NCBI GenBank assembly: GCA_016125155.1
Contig: WGMI01000003.1
Location: 1-64,000, forward strand
DNA length: 64,000 nucleotides
DNA from: a bacterium
Lineage (GTDB): Bacteria > Bacteroidota > Bacteroidia > Flavobacteriales > Schleiferiaceae
Reading direction: 5' to 3'
Shown here: in pieces, positions 29,827 to 39,715 of the stretch
How positions within the stretch are numbered: the stretch's first letter is position 1
How the letters are laid out: every line of letters begins with the position of its first letter
Notes under the pieces: model-generated
The model's input: the letters and a program-made list of their open reading frames with translations, nothing else
What the model was told of the DNA's origin: nothing
Database searches by the model: none
Program-made: the position numbers and the translations under genes

Positions 29827-30825
29827 TCAAACAGGATCGTATGCCCATTTGAGATACATCGAGCCCCACGTAAATCCTCCCCCAAAGGCGGCCAGAATCA
29901 AGTTGTCGCCTTTTTTCAATTGGGACTCCCAATCCCACAAGCACAGCGGGATGGTGGCATTGGTTGTATTTCCGTAGCGATGGATGTTGATCATCACTTT
30001 TTCGGGCGCCAGCCCCATACGGTGGGCGGTAGCGTCAATGATGCGCTTGTTGGCCTGATGCGGCACCAACCAGGTGACGTCTTCGCCTGTAAGCCCATTG
30101 CGCTTCAAAATTTCTTCGCTCACATCGGCCATGCGGGTCACAGCGAATTTGAACACCGCTTGTCCTTCCTGAAAAACATAGTGCATCGAACGATCGACGG
30201 TTTCCTTGGAAGCGGGCCACATCGACCCCCCACCGGAAATGCGCAGGTGTTCGCGGCCACCTCCGTCTACCTTGAGTACGGCATCGACTATGCCGAAGTC
30301 TTCTTCATTCGGCTCCAGGAGCACCGCAGCGGCTCCATCTCCGAAAAGGACGCAAGTGGTTCGTTCAGAATAATTGACAATGGCAGACATCTTATCGCCC
30401 CCGACCACGAGCACCTTTTTGTACCGCCCCGACTCAATGAACTGGGCTCCGGTATTGAGCCCAAAGAGATAGCCCGAACAGGCGGCCTGCAGGTCGAATC
30501 CAAAGGCGTTTTTGGCCCCGATCAGGTCGGCCAGCTTGGCCGCAGCCGAAGCCACTTGAATATCGGGGGTGATGGTACAAAAAATGATGACCTCGATCTC
30601 GTCGGCCGCAATGCCCCGTTTTTTGAGCAAAGACTGAACCGCGGGTACGGCCATATTGGTCACCCCTTTGCCGTCGCCCCTCAAAATGCGCCGCTCCTTG
30701 ATCCCCGTTCGCGTGGTGATCCATTCGTCAGAGGTGTCGACCATGCGCTCCAACATCTCGTTGGAGAGCACTTCATCGGGCACAAAGCCCCCCACAGCGG
30801 TAATGGCAGCGCGCAGGTGTTTCAT
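29827..30825 (-). CDS. fabH: Beta-ketoacyl-ACP synthase III
   Basis: A 332-residue FabH that starts fatty acid synthesis by condensing acetyl-CoA (or a branched acyl-CoA) with malonyl-ACP. The triad is visible: Cys116 in QAACSGYLFG, His in WLVPHQANKRII, and Asn in RYGNTTNATIP. Length fits the family. It lies between rpmF and accB, as is usual in Bacteroidota; the plsX gene that often sits here in other phyla is absent. The intergenic gap upstream (115 bases) contains a good -7 promoter box. Confidence 0.97.
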   Translation of the reverse strand: MKHLRAAITAVGGFVPDEVLSNEMLERMVDTSDEWITTRTGIKERRILRGDGKGVTNMAVPAVQSLLKKRGIAADEIEVIIFCTITPDIQVASAAAKLADLIGAKNAFGFDLQAACSGYLFGLNTGAQFIESGRYKKVLVVGGDKMSAIVNYSERTTCVLFGDGAAAVLLEPNEEDFGIVDAVLKVDGGGREHLRISGGGSMWPASKETVDRSMHYVFQEGQAVFKFAVTRMADVSEEILKRNGLTGEDVTWLVPHQANKRIIDATAHRMGLAPEKVMINIHRYGNTTNATIPLCLWDWESQLKKGDNLILAAFGGGFTWGSMYLKWAYDPV

Positions 30826-30880
30826 CGAATCAGCGAAAAAAAGAACCCGATAGAAGGACGGGGGTCCTTTCGGGCCGATT

Positions 30881-30916
30881 CAAAAATACAACGGTTCCCG
30901 TGCAAGGAGACGACAA
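30881..30916 (-). promoter_or_regulatory. Putative promoter of fabH-accB-accC
   Basis: On the minus strand TATTTTTG (30881-30888) matches the TAnnTTTG box and lies 55 bases upstream of the fabH start. A TTG (30914-30916) lies 25 bases further upstream, slightly beyond the usual spacing. Confidence 0.45.
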
Positions 30917-30940
30917 CCATTCTCGCGGAGCGAATCTGGC

Positions 30941-31132
30941 TCAGCTCGCCGTCTCTTTCTCGAGGACGACCCGACCTTTGTAGTACAACTTGCCTTCGTG
31001 CCAATAAGCGCGGTGGTACAAGTGGGCCTCGCCCGTGGTGGGGCAAATGGCGATGGTGGGCTCGACGGCCTTGTAGTGGGTTCGGCGCTTGTCGCGGCGC
31101 GAGGAGGACTGCCTCCGTTTGGGATGTGCCAT
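30941..31132 (-). CDS. rpmF: 50S ribosomal protein L32
   Basis: A 63-residue basic protein with the L32 pattern: [21 protein letters not shown], then [16 protein letters not shown]. It has a single Cys rather than the zinc-binding CxxC pairs, so this is the zinc-free form usual in Bacteroidota. It starts 3 bases after the upstream DUF177 gene ends, an arrangement conserved across bacteria. Confidence 0.97.
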   Translation of the reverse strand: MAHPKRRQSSSRRDKRRTHYKAVEPTIAICPTTGEAHLYHRAYWHEGKLYYKGRVVLEKETAS

Positions 31133-31135
31133 GGC

Positions 31136-31708
31136 TTAGGAATTCAAAAGATCCTTGAGTTTGTCCCAACGCGGATCAGGATCGGATTCCGCAGGGTGGG
31201 TAGGTGCGTCGCCAAACACCCAGGTTTCGGGTGTTTCGACATCGACTAAATCGGGGTGAACGCGCTTGAGCGGAACGGCAGAAACCAAGGTTTCGTAAAT
31301 CCACTGAGCGCTTTCAATGCGGTGCTCGTCGGGCGAAAAAAACACGAGTTCGTCGTCTTCCAAATTGCTCTGGTCGGCCAGCCGAATCACCAAGGTGCGC
31401 TTCGCCTCAATCGGCAAACGGAAGGCCCGGGCGCTTCGGTCGCAATCGACCTCTACCGAACCCGAAGCGAAAATGCGAAACTCCATCAAGCTGGGTTGCT
31501 TGTCGAGCACCAGTCGCACCTCGAAACGCGCATCGCGAAATTCCTGTTCGGGAAACACCGCGAAAAACTGGGGCCCTGTTTGGAGAACCCATTCGTGTTT
31601 TCCCAAAGCCAATCCTTGGAATTCCAAGTCATAGGCCCGGGGCTCCGATTCGACAAAAGCCGAAGCCGAAGCATCCATAGGGAAGGCGGAATGGGAAGAA
31701 GCGTCCAT
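31136..31708 (-). CDS. DUF177 (YceD-like) protein
   Basis: A 190-residue acidic protein of the DUF177/YceD family, which always sits next to rpmF; proposed roles are in 23S rRNA or large-subunit assembly. The conserved core includes FQGLALGKHEW near residue 30 and the C-terminal Asp/Pro-rich tail DPRWDKLKDLL. The longest frame starts at 31708, but a -7 box (TATCTTTG, 31720-31727) lies only 11 bases before it. The second in-frame ATG at 31678, 10 codons in, leaves a normal leader and starts nearer the conserved part, so it may be the real start. Confidence 0.85.
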   Translation of the reverse strand: MDASSHSAFPMDASASAFVESEPRAYDLEFQGLALGKHEWVLQTGPQFFAVFPEQEFRDARFEVRLVLDKQPSLMEFRIFASGSVEVDCDRSARAFRLPIEAKRTLVIRLADQSNLEDDELVFFSPDEHRIESAQWIYETLVSAVPLKRVHPDLVDVETPETWVFGDAPTHPAESDPDPRWDKLKDLLNS

Positions 31709-31719
31709 TTTGAGGGCTG

Positions 31720-31727
31720 CAAAGATA
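31720..31727 (-). promoter_or_regulatory. Putative -7 promoter box of DUF177-rpmF
   Basis: TATCTTTG on the minus strand matches TAnnTTTG. A matching -33 is not clear. If used, it favours the second DUF177 start at 31678. Confidence 0.45.
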
Positions 31728-31744
31728 CACTTTCGTTCGAACGA

Positions 31745-32665
31745 TCAGCGTATTAACTCCAACATATAGGCGGAGAGCAGGGCGTACAGAAACAAAGCGT
31801 CTTGCCAAATGCGGCTGCGCAGGTGTACAAAATGGTTGGCGAGCAAGGCAGAAAAAGAGAAAACAGTCAACAACAACCAGCCCTGAGCATAGTCGCGAAA
31901 GAGCAATCCCAAGGCCAAAAACATCAGCCCCAAACCCATCAACACCCCGATGGTCTTTCGGCGAAATACGCTGGCGCGCTGGCGGACCAAGACAAATTCA
32001 AACAGGGCAAACCCGCCCAAGGGCAAATACAGCCCCAAGACCCAGAGCAATCGAGGCTTGGGCCAAGCTCCGCGAAACAGCGGCAGGGCCGATTGAAGGG
32101 GTTCATACACCCAGGTTTGACCCGAGACCTCAGCCAACCCAACCACCATCCATATCATTAACCCCATGCCGAAGAACACCGAGAGGTAGCTCTTGGGTTG
32201 AGAAACCCCTATGAGCAACATCCCAAACCACAACGGCAAGAGCAGCAACCACAAAATCGGGTGAACCCATCCGCCGATGCCGAGAATCAGACCCATTCCA
32301 AAGGCGAACATGGGTTGGTTCAAGACGTTGGCAGGGCTCACCAGCATCCAGAGCATAGAGAAGCCCAGCACCACAAAGGCCAGATCCAGCCCAGGATGGT
32401 CCGAAAACAACAACGAACTCGATACGAGCAATCCGAAGAAGACCAAGTGGATTCCCTTGCCGAGGACCTCGATGCTCCGAAGGCGCTGGTTCCATAGGGC
32501 CAAGACCGTCGTAAGCAATGCCCCTGTGGCCACCATCCAGCCAATGGAGATCGACGCTTCGCTCCGGTCAGAAAGCAGCCACCGTCCGCCAAAAAGCGTG
32601 GCCGCGAGGGCAAAACACAGACCGATCGAAAAGGGCCCCCTCAGGGTTAAAAAGCGGGAAAGCAC
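31745..32665 (-). CDS. DUF6427 family multi-pass membrane protein
   Basis: A 306-residue integral membrane protein with about eight to ten hydrophobic segments across its length and a high content of Leu, Gly and Phe. I recall DUF6427 proteins in Flavobacteriia next to purD and a small DUF6341 protein, and that gene order is present here: the DUF6341-like gene is divergent immediately upstream and purD follows it. No catalytic motif can be seen and its function is unknown. A role in envelope or nucleotide-linked processes would be speculation. Confidence 0.7.
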   Translation of the reverse strand: MLSRFLTLRGPFSIGLCFALAATLFGGRWLLSDRSEASISIGWMVATGALLTTVLALWNQRLRSIEVLGKGIHLVFFGLLVSSSLLFSDHPGLDLAFVVLGFSMLWMLVSPANVLNQPMFAFGMGLILGIGGWVHPILWLLLLPLWFGMLLIGVSQPKSYLSVFFGMGLMIWMVVGLAEVSGQTWVYEPLQSALPLFRGAWPKPRLLWVLGLYLPLGGFALFEFVLVRQRASVFRRKTIGVLMGLGLMFLALGLLFRDYAQGWLLLTVFSFSALLANHFVHLRSRIWQDALFLYALLSAYMLELIR

Positions 32666-32707
32666 GGCTTTTTCGATTTAGTTTTGTGCGGACTCAATAT
32701 CGATCTC

Positions 32708-32875
32708 ATGAACGAATTTTGGATTGGACTGGGCGAACTTTTTTCTTGGACTTTTCGCGTATTCATTCGCCCGGTTGGGAATTATCCGAATCTCCTGTTT
32801 ATCTTGATCATGACCGTCTATTTTTTGTATTGGATGGGCGAAATGATCAAGCACAAGCGGGCCGGAGAGCTCTGA
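32708..32875 (+). CDS. DUF6341 family small membrane protein
   Basis: A 55-residue protein with one strong membrane helix (PNLLFILIMTVYFLYWMGEM, about residues 28-47) and a short basic tail. It resembles the DUF6341 family of small flavobacterial proteins found by purD and DUF6427. I chose the ATG at 32708 (MNEFWIGLGELFSW), which gives the family length; the frame extends 8 codons further. It is divergent from the DUF6427 gene (43 bases between starts) and convergent with purD. Confidence 0.7.
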   Translation: MNEFWIGLGELFSWTFRVFIRPVGNYPNLLFILIMTVYFLYWMGEMIKHKRAGEL

Positions 32876-32895
32876 AAAGGGCGATTCGCACAGCC

Positions 32896-34155
32896 TTAGG
32901 TTCCGATGTCCTTTCGGTAGTGCATTCCTTCGAAATGGAGCTGCGCGGCCGAGTGATAGCATCGTTCCAAAGCGATCGACAACGTATTGCCTAAAGCCGT
33001 TACCCCGAGCACCCGCCCCCCCCAACTCACCGTTTGATTTTGTTCCGCGCGGGTTCCCGAGTGGTACACAACCGCCTCGGCGGGGGCATCGAGCCCCACA
33101 ATCACATCGCCTTTGCGCGCCGAGAGCGGATAGCCTTCCGAACACAGCACCACCGTGGCCGCAGCGCGTGGATCTGTCTGAACCGGACTCAAAGGCTCCG
33201 ATCGACTCAACTCGACCATGTGCCGGAGCAGATCGCTCTGCAGGCGGTGCAACACCGATTGGGTTTCGGGATCACCCATGCGGACGTTGTATTCGATGAC
33301 CCAAGGTTCGCCCTGGCATTCGATGAGTCCGAAAAAGACAAATCCCAAATAGTCGATGCCATCGGCTTCCAATCCGCGAATGGTCGGGAGCACAATGCGT
33401 TCTTCGACCTTGCGCCACATTTCTCGATCCACGTAATCTACAGGGGAAATGCTCCCCATACCCCCGGTGTTGGGGCCCGTGTTTCCCTCGCCCACCCTTT
33501 TGTAGTCTCGGGCTTCGGGCAGAAGAAGGTAGCGCTTACCATCGGTTAGGGCAAACACCGAAAATTCGCGCCCATCGAGAAAGTCCTCGATGAGCACGGT
33601 TTTGGAAGCCTGACCGAATCGCCCGCCGAGGAGTTCGCGCAGTTCGCGCTCGGCCTCTTCCAATTGAGTGGCAATAACGACCCCTTTGCCCGCGGCCAGT
33701 CCATCGGCTTTGAGGACATAGGGGCCGGTGAGCTTCTTGAGGTAGGCTATGGCTACTCCCTCCTGTCCCGATTCGAAATAGGCGGCCCGGGCGGTCGGAA
33801 TGCCATGGCGGAGCATAAACTCCTTGGAGAACTGTTTGCTGCCTTCGAGCTGAGCTCCTTGGGCCCCGGGGCCAAAGAAGATCCGATTCTGGAGGGCCCC
33901 AAAGGCCTCGAGCTGGTCGCGCAAACCCTCTACAAGGTATTGTTCGGGGCCGACCACGATCAGATCGATCGCATAGCGGTCGAGGACGGCGGCAACCTCC
34001 GCGGCCCGACTCGGATCGAGGTCGATGTTTTGGGCCAACGTGGCCGTGCCCGGATTGCCCGGGGCACAATAGAGGGCGGTACACAGGGGGCTCGATGCAA
34101 TGCTGCGCGCCAAGGCATGCTCCCTTCCTCCGCTGCCTAAGATCAGGACATTCAT
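32896..34155 (-). CDS. purD: Phosphoribosylamine-glycine ligase
   Basis: A 419-residue ATP-grasp enzyme that joins phosphoribosylamine and glycine in purine synthesis. It begins with MNVLILGSGGREHALA, has the ATP-grasp block VLKADGLAAGKGVV (about 147-160), and the signature block NTGGMGSISP in the catalytic domain. I chose the ATG at 34155, which starts the conserved N-terminus; the frame is open 7 codons upstream. Length matches PurD. The AT-rich stretch upstream marks the junction to the decayed AAA/DUF4276 patch. Confidence 0.96.
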   Translation of the reverse strand: MNVLILGSGGREHALARSIASSPLCTALYCAPGNPGTATLAQNIDLDPSRAAEVAAVLDRYAIDLIVVGPEQYLVEGLRDQLEAFGALQNRIFFGPGAQGAQLEGSKQFSKEFMLRHGIPTARAAYFESGQEGVAIAYLKKLTGPYVLKADGLAAGKGVVIATQLEEAERELRELLGGRFGQASKTVLIEDFLDGREFSVFALTDGKRYLLLPEARDYKRVGEGNTGPNTGGMGSISPVDYVDREMWRKVEERIVLPTIRGLEADGIDYLGFVFFGLIECQGEPWVIEYNVRMGDPETQSVLHRLQSDLLRHMVELSRSEPLSPVQTDPRAAATVVLCSEGYPLSARKGDVIVGLDAPAEAVVYHSGTRAEQNQTVSWGGRVLGVTALGNTLSIALERCYHSAAQLHFEGMHYRKDIGT

Positions 34156-34420
34156 GCGACAAAGATGAGGAGTCAAATTGAGTTCTTTCTATATTCGCAA
34201 GCGGGATCGTTCTACATCTAGAACAGATTTTGAAAAATACAGGGGACTCTTGCTTTGAATCGACCGATGCGGATTTCTTCAACTTCTGAGTCGACCTTTA
34301 AATTTGGTTGCCAACTGATTGTCCCTGACTTTTCTAAAATTCACCACCGTATAGAGCTGATACTGCTTTCAAAAAGTTCTTTCCTGTTCAGGTGTAATAA
34401 AGCTGCCTACATCTTAACAA

Positions 34421-35605
34421 ATGCGCATTGAGCAAATAAAGGTCAGCAATTTCAAAGTCTTCAAAAAGCTTGAAATTGATGAGATCCCAGATCTGAGCAT
34501 TTTCATTGGTGCCAATGGAACCGGAAAAACAACCTTTTTTGATATTTTTGGATTTCTCAGCGATTCACTAAAGAACAACGTTCGCCAGGCTCTTTAAAAA
34601 AGAGGGGGGTTCAAAGAAGTCGTTTCAAGAGGCTCAAAAGGATTAATCACTTTCGAGTTAAAATTTCGACTGAATATAGCCTCTAAAGATCGATTGGTAA
34701 CTTACCTACTGGAAATTGGAGAGGAGGGGGGTAGGCCTTTCGTAAATAGAGAAATTCTCCGTTACAAAAGAGGCCGATATGGATCTCCTTATCATTTTCT
34801 GGACTTTACCAAGGGAGAAGGCTATGCCATCTCCAATGAGGAAGACTTCGATAAGAATGACGAAGATCTGACCAAAGATTACCAAAAACTTGGGTCTTCG
34901 GATATACTAGCTATCAAAGGTCTTGGACAATTTGAACGATTCAAAGCTGCAATAGCTTTCCGTAATTTTATTGAAAATTGGCACGTATCTGATTTTCATA
35001 TCTCACAAGCAAGACCAAGCCAAGAAGCTGGATACGCGGAACACCTTTCTCCCACCGGCGACAATTTGCCACTAGTCACGCAATATTTGTTCGAAAATCA
35101 TATGGACATCTTTAATGGAATACTGGATAGAATGCGACGTCGCGTACCTGGAATTAGTTCCGTTCAAGCCGAATCAACCGTTGACGGCAGAATCGTACTT
35201 CGCTTCTCAGACGGATCTTTCAAAGACCCCTTTATTGCAAACTACGTTTCCGATGGCACACTCAAAATGTTCGCCTATCTTGTCCTTCTTAACGACCCGC
35301 ATCCACATCCATCGATGTGCATCGAAGAGCCAGAAAATCAATTATATCCAAGTCTCTTATCTGCTCTTCTCGAAGAGTTTCGCGACTACATCAGACGGGG
35401 AAGTCAAGTTTTCATTTCTTCACATTCACCAGAACTTCTGAACAATGCAAATCCCGAAGAAGTTTTTTGGTTGGTAAAGCAAGATGGTTACTCAACAATT
35501 TTGCGCGCCAGTGATTCTGATGAAATTAATGCTTTATATCACGAAGGCGATAAGCTCGGATTTCTATGGAAACAAAAATATTTCGTTGGAAGCGATCCAA
35601 ACTAG
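34421..35605 (+). pseudogene. AAA ATPase (AAA_21-like) with an in-frame stop
   Basis: From the ATG at 34421 the frame encodes an SMC/RecF-like AAA ATPase: MRIEQIKVSNFKVFKKLEI, Walker A GANGTGKTTFF (about 30-40), a TAA stop at 34595-34597 (codon 59), then the same frame continues to 35605 with the signature VSDGTLKMFAYL and Walker B MCIEEPENQLYP, then SSHSPELLN. Around the stop the protein reads RQAL-stop-KRGGFKEVV, so a CAA or GAA to TAA change is likely. The coding is AT-rich, unlike the flanking genes. It overlaps the DUF4276-like gene downstream, also broken. The ATPase is probably dead, unless the 34694-35605 part is made separately. Confidence 0.85.
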
Positions 35606-35619
35606 AATTTTCTAGAATC

Positions 35620-36205
35620 ATGTTTGGCGAAATAGAAATTCTGACGGAAGAGGAGTCCATGATGTATTTCCTCAAAGGGCTCTTACCAAGAATTTTACCA
35701 GAACATTTTCAATACAAAGAAAATTACTTTATCCGCCCACACAATGGAAAAAGTGACCTCATACGGTCATTGCCTTACAAGATTCGGGCCTATAATAGTT
35801 ATCCTAGACCAATACGGATCGTTATCATCCATGATCAAGATTCTAATGATTGTCAGAAACTGAAAAAAGTCATTTCTGATGTACTCGTGCGCGAAAATAA
35901 TCAATTGCCATATTTAATTAGAATAGCATGCCGTGAACTATAAAATTGGTATTTAGGTGATCGCAATACTTTAAGGGTACAGATGAGAGAATTTATAGAT
36001 TCTAGATCATTCGATACATCAAGGATATTTATTCATACTGATAAACATTATGGAGCCGAGGTTTTGAGGCGAGTGTGTAAAAAAAAATGGATTTTCCAAA
36101 TTGGAGCTAGCGCGAAATATGGGTATCAATATTAACTACACAAATAATTCCACTCCTAGTTTCAACACCTTTATTTCTGGAATGGAAAGAATCATTCAAA
36201 ACTAA
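35620..36205 (+). pseudogene. DUF4276 (TOPRIM-like) protein, broken by a stop and a frameshift
   Basis: The frame from ATG 35620 encodes EIEILTEEESMMYFL, then IVIIHDQDSNDC, and IRIACREL, followed by TAA at 35941-35943 where family members read Glu (CRELEAWYLGD); the next codons continue as NWYLGD. A run of nine A bases at 36079-36087 then shifts the frame: dropping one A restores NGFSKLELARNMG and ends in SFNTFISGMERIIQN at 36205, the usual DUF4276 C-terminus. So one nonsense change and one homopolymer slip break the gene. Next to the AAA ATPase it resembles the ATPase/TOPRIM-like pairs of phage-defence systems such as RloAB or AbiL. The named system is not certain. Confidence 0.82.
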
Positions 36206-36385
36206 TCAACCGAAACTGAGAATTTCAGACCTGATTCTGAGCAAATACGACGTTTAGATTTGTGACATATTGGATGAGTTTATGTCCTTATTGTCAGATA
36301 TATCGATCTTCAAGCGGCGCTCCAATTCGCAAAAGGATAGTCCTTCTCCCATACTGCACTAACTTTGGAGGCTAAATTCGGCACC

Positions 36386-36592
36386 ATGGTATCCACCATC
36401 CTCCTCGGCGTCATTGGCCCTTGGCAAATCGCGCTGATTGCGCTTTTGATCGTCGTCTTTTTTGGGGGCAAGCGCATCCCTGAACTGATGAAAGGACTCG
36501 GAGGGGGCGTGCGCGAGTTCAAAAAAGCCCTCAAGGACGAAGACGGCAACGAGGCTGATAAGTCGATCGACAAAGGCACGAACCCCTCGTGA
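36386..36592 (+). CDS. tatA: Sec-independent protein translocase TatA/E
   Basis: A 68-residue TatA-type protein: a short N-terminal membrane helix (about 6-24) with GPWQIALIALLIVVFFGGKRIPELMKGLGGG, including the FGGKRIPEL hinge, then an amphipathic helix and a charged tail. It forms the pore of the Tat pathway for folded proteins. I chose ATG 36386; the frame runs 7 codons upstream to a TTG. Its TGA overlaps the GTG start of gatA. Confidence 0.93.
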   Translation: MVSTILLGVIGPWQIALIALLIVVFFGGKRIPELMKGLGGGVREFKKALKDEDGNEADKSIDKGTNPS

Positions 36593-38040
36593 AGTCATCG
36601 ACCTTTGAAAAGACGGCCTATTCGGAGATTCGCGAGCAACTGATAAACGGTACGTTGCGCTGCGAAGACCGGGTCGCTTTGTTTTTGGAACGCATTCGAG
36701 AACACGCTGCCCTCAACGCCTTTCTCGAGGTCTTTGAGACCCGGGCCCTGCGCAAGGCGCAAGAAGTAGATCAAAAAATCGCAGCGGGAACCGCCGGACG
36801 ATTGGCGGGTATGGTGATTGGCATCAAGGACAATTTGTGTCTGGAGGGCGAAATCTGTAGCGCGGGTTCCAAAATGCTCGAGGGATTCCGATCGCTGTAC
36901 ACTGCCACGGCCGTTCAGCGCCTGCTCGATGAAGACGCCATCGTCATAGGTCGTTTGAACTGCGACGAATTTGCCATGGGCTCTTCGAACGAACACAGTG
37001 CTTATGGTCCGGTGCTCAATCCGCTCGACCCTGCCCGGGTACCCGGAGGAAGTTCGGGGGGTTCGGCTGCCGCCGTCGCCGCTGGGCTGTGCGACGCTGC
37101 ATTGGGAAGCGACACAGGGGGCAGCATTCGGCAACCCGCGGCCTTTACCGGGTTGGTGGGCATCAAGCCGACCTATGGCCGCATTTCTCGGTCCGGATTG
37201 ATTGCCTATGCGAGCAGTTTTGACCAGATTGGCTGTTTTACCCACACGGTGGAAGACGCTTCCCTCTTGATTGAAATGATGTCGGGAGGCGATCCGCTCG
37301 ACGCCACCACCTCGTCGGTAACACCACACCGGCATGCGGCCGTGCTCGAGGACGACCCTCGCCCCAAGCGAATTGCCCTGCTCAAACCCGCCCTCGACCA
37401 CCCCGGTCTGGATCCTGCGGCCAAGGCCCATTTTGCCGAAGTTGTCGAGGCATTGAAGGCGCAAGGTCACCACGTAGAAGCCGTGGACTTTGACCACCTC
37501 GACCAGTTGGTTCCGATTTATTACCTGTTGACCACTTCGGAAGCCTCGAGCAATCTGGCCCGCTTCGACGGGGTGCATTACGGCTACCGGGCTACCGGGA
37601 CCGAAAGCCTCGAAGAATTGCACAAACAATCGCGCACCCAAGGGTTTGGAACCGAGGTAAAGCGCCGCATCCTGCTCGGGACGTTTGTTTTGAGCGCGGG
37701 GTATTACGACGCGTATTACGGCAAGGCGCAAAAGGCGCGCAGAATGGTCCGCAACTGGACCGACCGCGTTTTTGCCGACTTCGACTTTTTAATGTGTCCC
37801 ACCACCCCACACGAAGCCTTTGCGCTGAACCGGGAATCGGCCGATCCGACAGTGATGTACCTCGAAGACATCTTTACGGTTTTGGCCAATATCGCGGGAA
37901 TACCCGCTATTAGTGTTCCCACTGGTCTGGGAAAGAACACGTTGCCTTTAGGAACCCAAATTATGGCCCCTGCTTTTTTTGAGGAACAACTTTTGCTGTT
38001 CTCCAGACAATTCCATTCACAATTTCGCGTTCATAACTGA
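36589..38040 (+). CDS. gatA: Asp/Glu-tRNA amidotransferase subunit A
   Basis: A 483-residue amidase that takes ammonia from Gln to convert misacylated Asp-tRNA(Asn) or Glu-tRNA(Gln) to the amidated form. The Ser-Ser-Lys triad is visible: Lys80 in VIGIKDNLC, Ser155 in [10 protein letters not shown] and Ser179 in [12 protein letters not shown]. Length is typical. It starts at GTG 36589, overlapping the tatA stop. The gatB and gatC genes are not in the window. Confidence 0.94.
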   Translation: MKSSTFEKTAYSEIREQLINGTLRCEDRVALFLERIREHAALNAFLEVFETRALRKAQEVDQKIAAGTAGRLAGMVIGIKDNLCLEGEICSAGSKMLEGFRSLYTATAVQRLLDEDAIVIGRLNCDEFAMGSSNEHSAYGPVLNPLDPARVPGGSSGGSAAAVAAGLCDAALGSDTGGSIRQPAAFTGLVGIKPTYGRISRSGLIAYASSFDQIGCFTHTVEDASLLIEMMSGGDPLDATTSSVTPHRHAAVLEDDPRPKRIALLKPALDHPGLDPAAKAHFAEVVEALKAQGHHVEAVDFDHLDQLVPIYYLLTTSEASSNLARFDGVHYGYRATGTESLEELHKQSRTQGFGTEVKRRILLGTFVLSAGYYDAYYGKAQKARRMVRNWTDRVFADFDFLMCPTTPHEAFALNRESADPTVMYLEDIFTVLANIAGIPAISVPTGLGKNTLPLGTQIMAPAFFEEQLLLFSRQFHSQFRVHN

Positions 38041-38101
38041 ATCGAAGGTTGACTGGGGTTAGCTGGCAGAGTGCTAGCTTAAGCACCTGATATAGACCCA
38101 T

Positions 38102-39715
38102 ATGCACAGAAAACGAATCGTTCCGGCCATTGGCCTTTTGATTTGGAGTTTAAGCGCTCGAGCTCAGCAAGTTGAATCTGTTGTTGGCGGGCCCGATAGC
38201 GCCCGTTTGTACACCGCTTTTCAGGATCGTTCTACCCTCAAACACATCGACAGTCTGCTCGTTTTGTCGATGGACAAGCGGAGCTATCCGATGGCCAGCA
38301 GTGCGCTGTGGGACAGTGTGCCCCCGGTGGTCTCCGCGGAGGTGGTCCGTGCGCGGATGAAGCAACTCGACGCCCGAACCCCGCTCAAGTTGACCTACAA
38401 CAGCACCATTCAGGGATTCATCGACCTCTATTTGAACCGACGCCGGGAGCAAATGGCGAGGATGCTCGGTGAGCAGGCATTTTATTTTCCGCTGTTTGAA
38501 GAAGCCTTGGAGCGCCATAACATGCCCCAAGAGCTCAAGTATTTGGCCATTGTTGAATCGGCTTTGAGACCCGATGCCACCAGCCGGGTGGGGGCCAAAG
38601 GGTTGTGGCAGTTTATGCCCGCCACAGGCAAGCAATACGGGTTGGAGATCGACAGCTATGTGGACGAGCGCTGCGATCCGAAAAAATCGACGGATGCGGC
38701 TTGCCGATATCTCAAGGACCTGTACGGCATTTTTGGCGATTGGAATCTGGCTTTGGCGGCCTACAACTCCGGGCCAGGCAATGTGCGCAAAGCAATTCGC
38801 AAGAGTGGAGGGGCGATGGATTTTTGGGCCATCAGTCCCTATTTGCCGGCGGAAACCCGGGGGTATGTGCCCGCCTTTATCGCGGTGAACTACGCCATGG
38901 CGCATGCCCACGACTACAAATTGCACCCCCTGCAGCCCGCTTTCGATTTCCACGCGGTGGAGGCGGTGTCTTTGACCCACCCTATGTCGTTCCACCAACT
39001 TTCGGCCTTGTTGTCGATTCCGACCGAGCAGTTGGATTATCTCAATCCGGTCTATAAAAAGGACTACGTACCGGGTACCGAATTGACCCCACTTCCGGTT
39101 CAGTTGCCTTTGGGGAAAGCGGGTTTGTTTTATTCGTACGAAGATTCGATTCGAACGCTTGCTTTGCTCGCGAACCAACGCGAATTGGAGGCCGAGCGCT
39201 TAGCGGCCGAAACCCGCAAGCAACAGCCCGAGACGAAGTATTTGACCCATAAGGTGCGCAGGGGCGAGAGTCTGGGTCGGATTGCGGCCAAGTACGATGT
39301 GTCGGTTTCGGATATCAAAGACTGGAACAACCTGCGCTCGAGCACCATCCATACAGGGCAGCGCTTGGCCATTCGCACTTCGGAACCCGCGGGTCAACGT
39401 CCTCAAACGGTGCCCGTGGCCACCAAACCGGCCGAAAGCGACAGCGCCAAAGCCGATACGGGTGCGGTGGCGCAAACGACGCCTACGGACGAGGCCCTTC
39501 CGGCCGAAGCCGAGCCCAAGACCGTTGCTGAATTGCAAAACAAAAAGCCAGAATCTTCGGTGGTGTACTACAAGGTGCAGCCCGGAGATACGCTCTACAG
39601 CATTGCCCGCCAGTATCCGGGCATTTCCGCCAACAACATTATGGAGTGGAATAAAATCCGGAATGCCAAGAGCTTAAAAGCGGGAACCAAGCTGAAGATT
39701 CACGTTAAAGGCTGA
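38102..39715 (+). CDS. mltD: LysM lytic murein transglycosylase, MltD-like
   Basis: A 537-residue exported enzyme. After the signal peptide, the SLT domain (about 110-260) has the catalytic Glu in AIVESALRPDATSR and the motif GAKGLWQFMPATGKQYGL, then AYNSGPGNVRKA. Two LysM domains follow: one near residues 378-423 (HKVRRGESLGRIAAKYDV) and one near 480-537 (YYKVQPGDTLYSIARQY), separated by an Ala/Pro/Asp-rich linker. It should cut peptidoglycan glycan strands to 1,6-anhydro products. It stops exactly where the DUF4837 gene starts (1-base overlap). Confidence 0.93.
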   Translation: MHRKRIVPAIGLLIWSLSARAQQVESVVGGPDSARLYTAFQDRSTLKHIDSLLVLSMDKRSYPMASSALWDSVPPVVSAEVVRARMKQLDARTPLKLTYNSTIQGFIDLYLNRRREQMARMLGEQAFYFPLFEEALERHNMPQELKYLAIVESALRPDATSRVGAKGLWQFMPATGKQYGLEIDSYVDERCDPKKSTDAACRYLKDLYGIFGDWNLALAAYNSGPGNVRKAIRKSGGAMDFWAISPYLPAETRGYVPAFIAVNYAMAHAHDYKLHPLQPAFDFHAVEAVSLTHPMSFHQLSALLSIPTEQLDYLNPVYKKDYVPGTELTPLPVQLPLGKAGLFYSYEDSIRTLALLANQRELEAERLAAETRKQQPETKYLTHKVRRGESLGRIAAKYDVSVSDIKDWNNLRSSTIHTGQRLAIRTSEPAGQRPQTVPVATKPAESDSAKADTGAVAQTTPTDEALPAEAEPKTVAELQNKKPESSVVYYKVQPGDTLYSIARQYPGISANNIMEWNKIRNAKSLKAGTKLKIHVKG

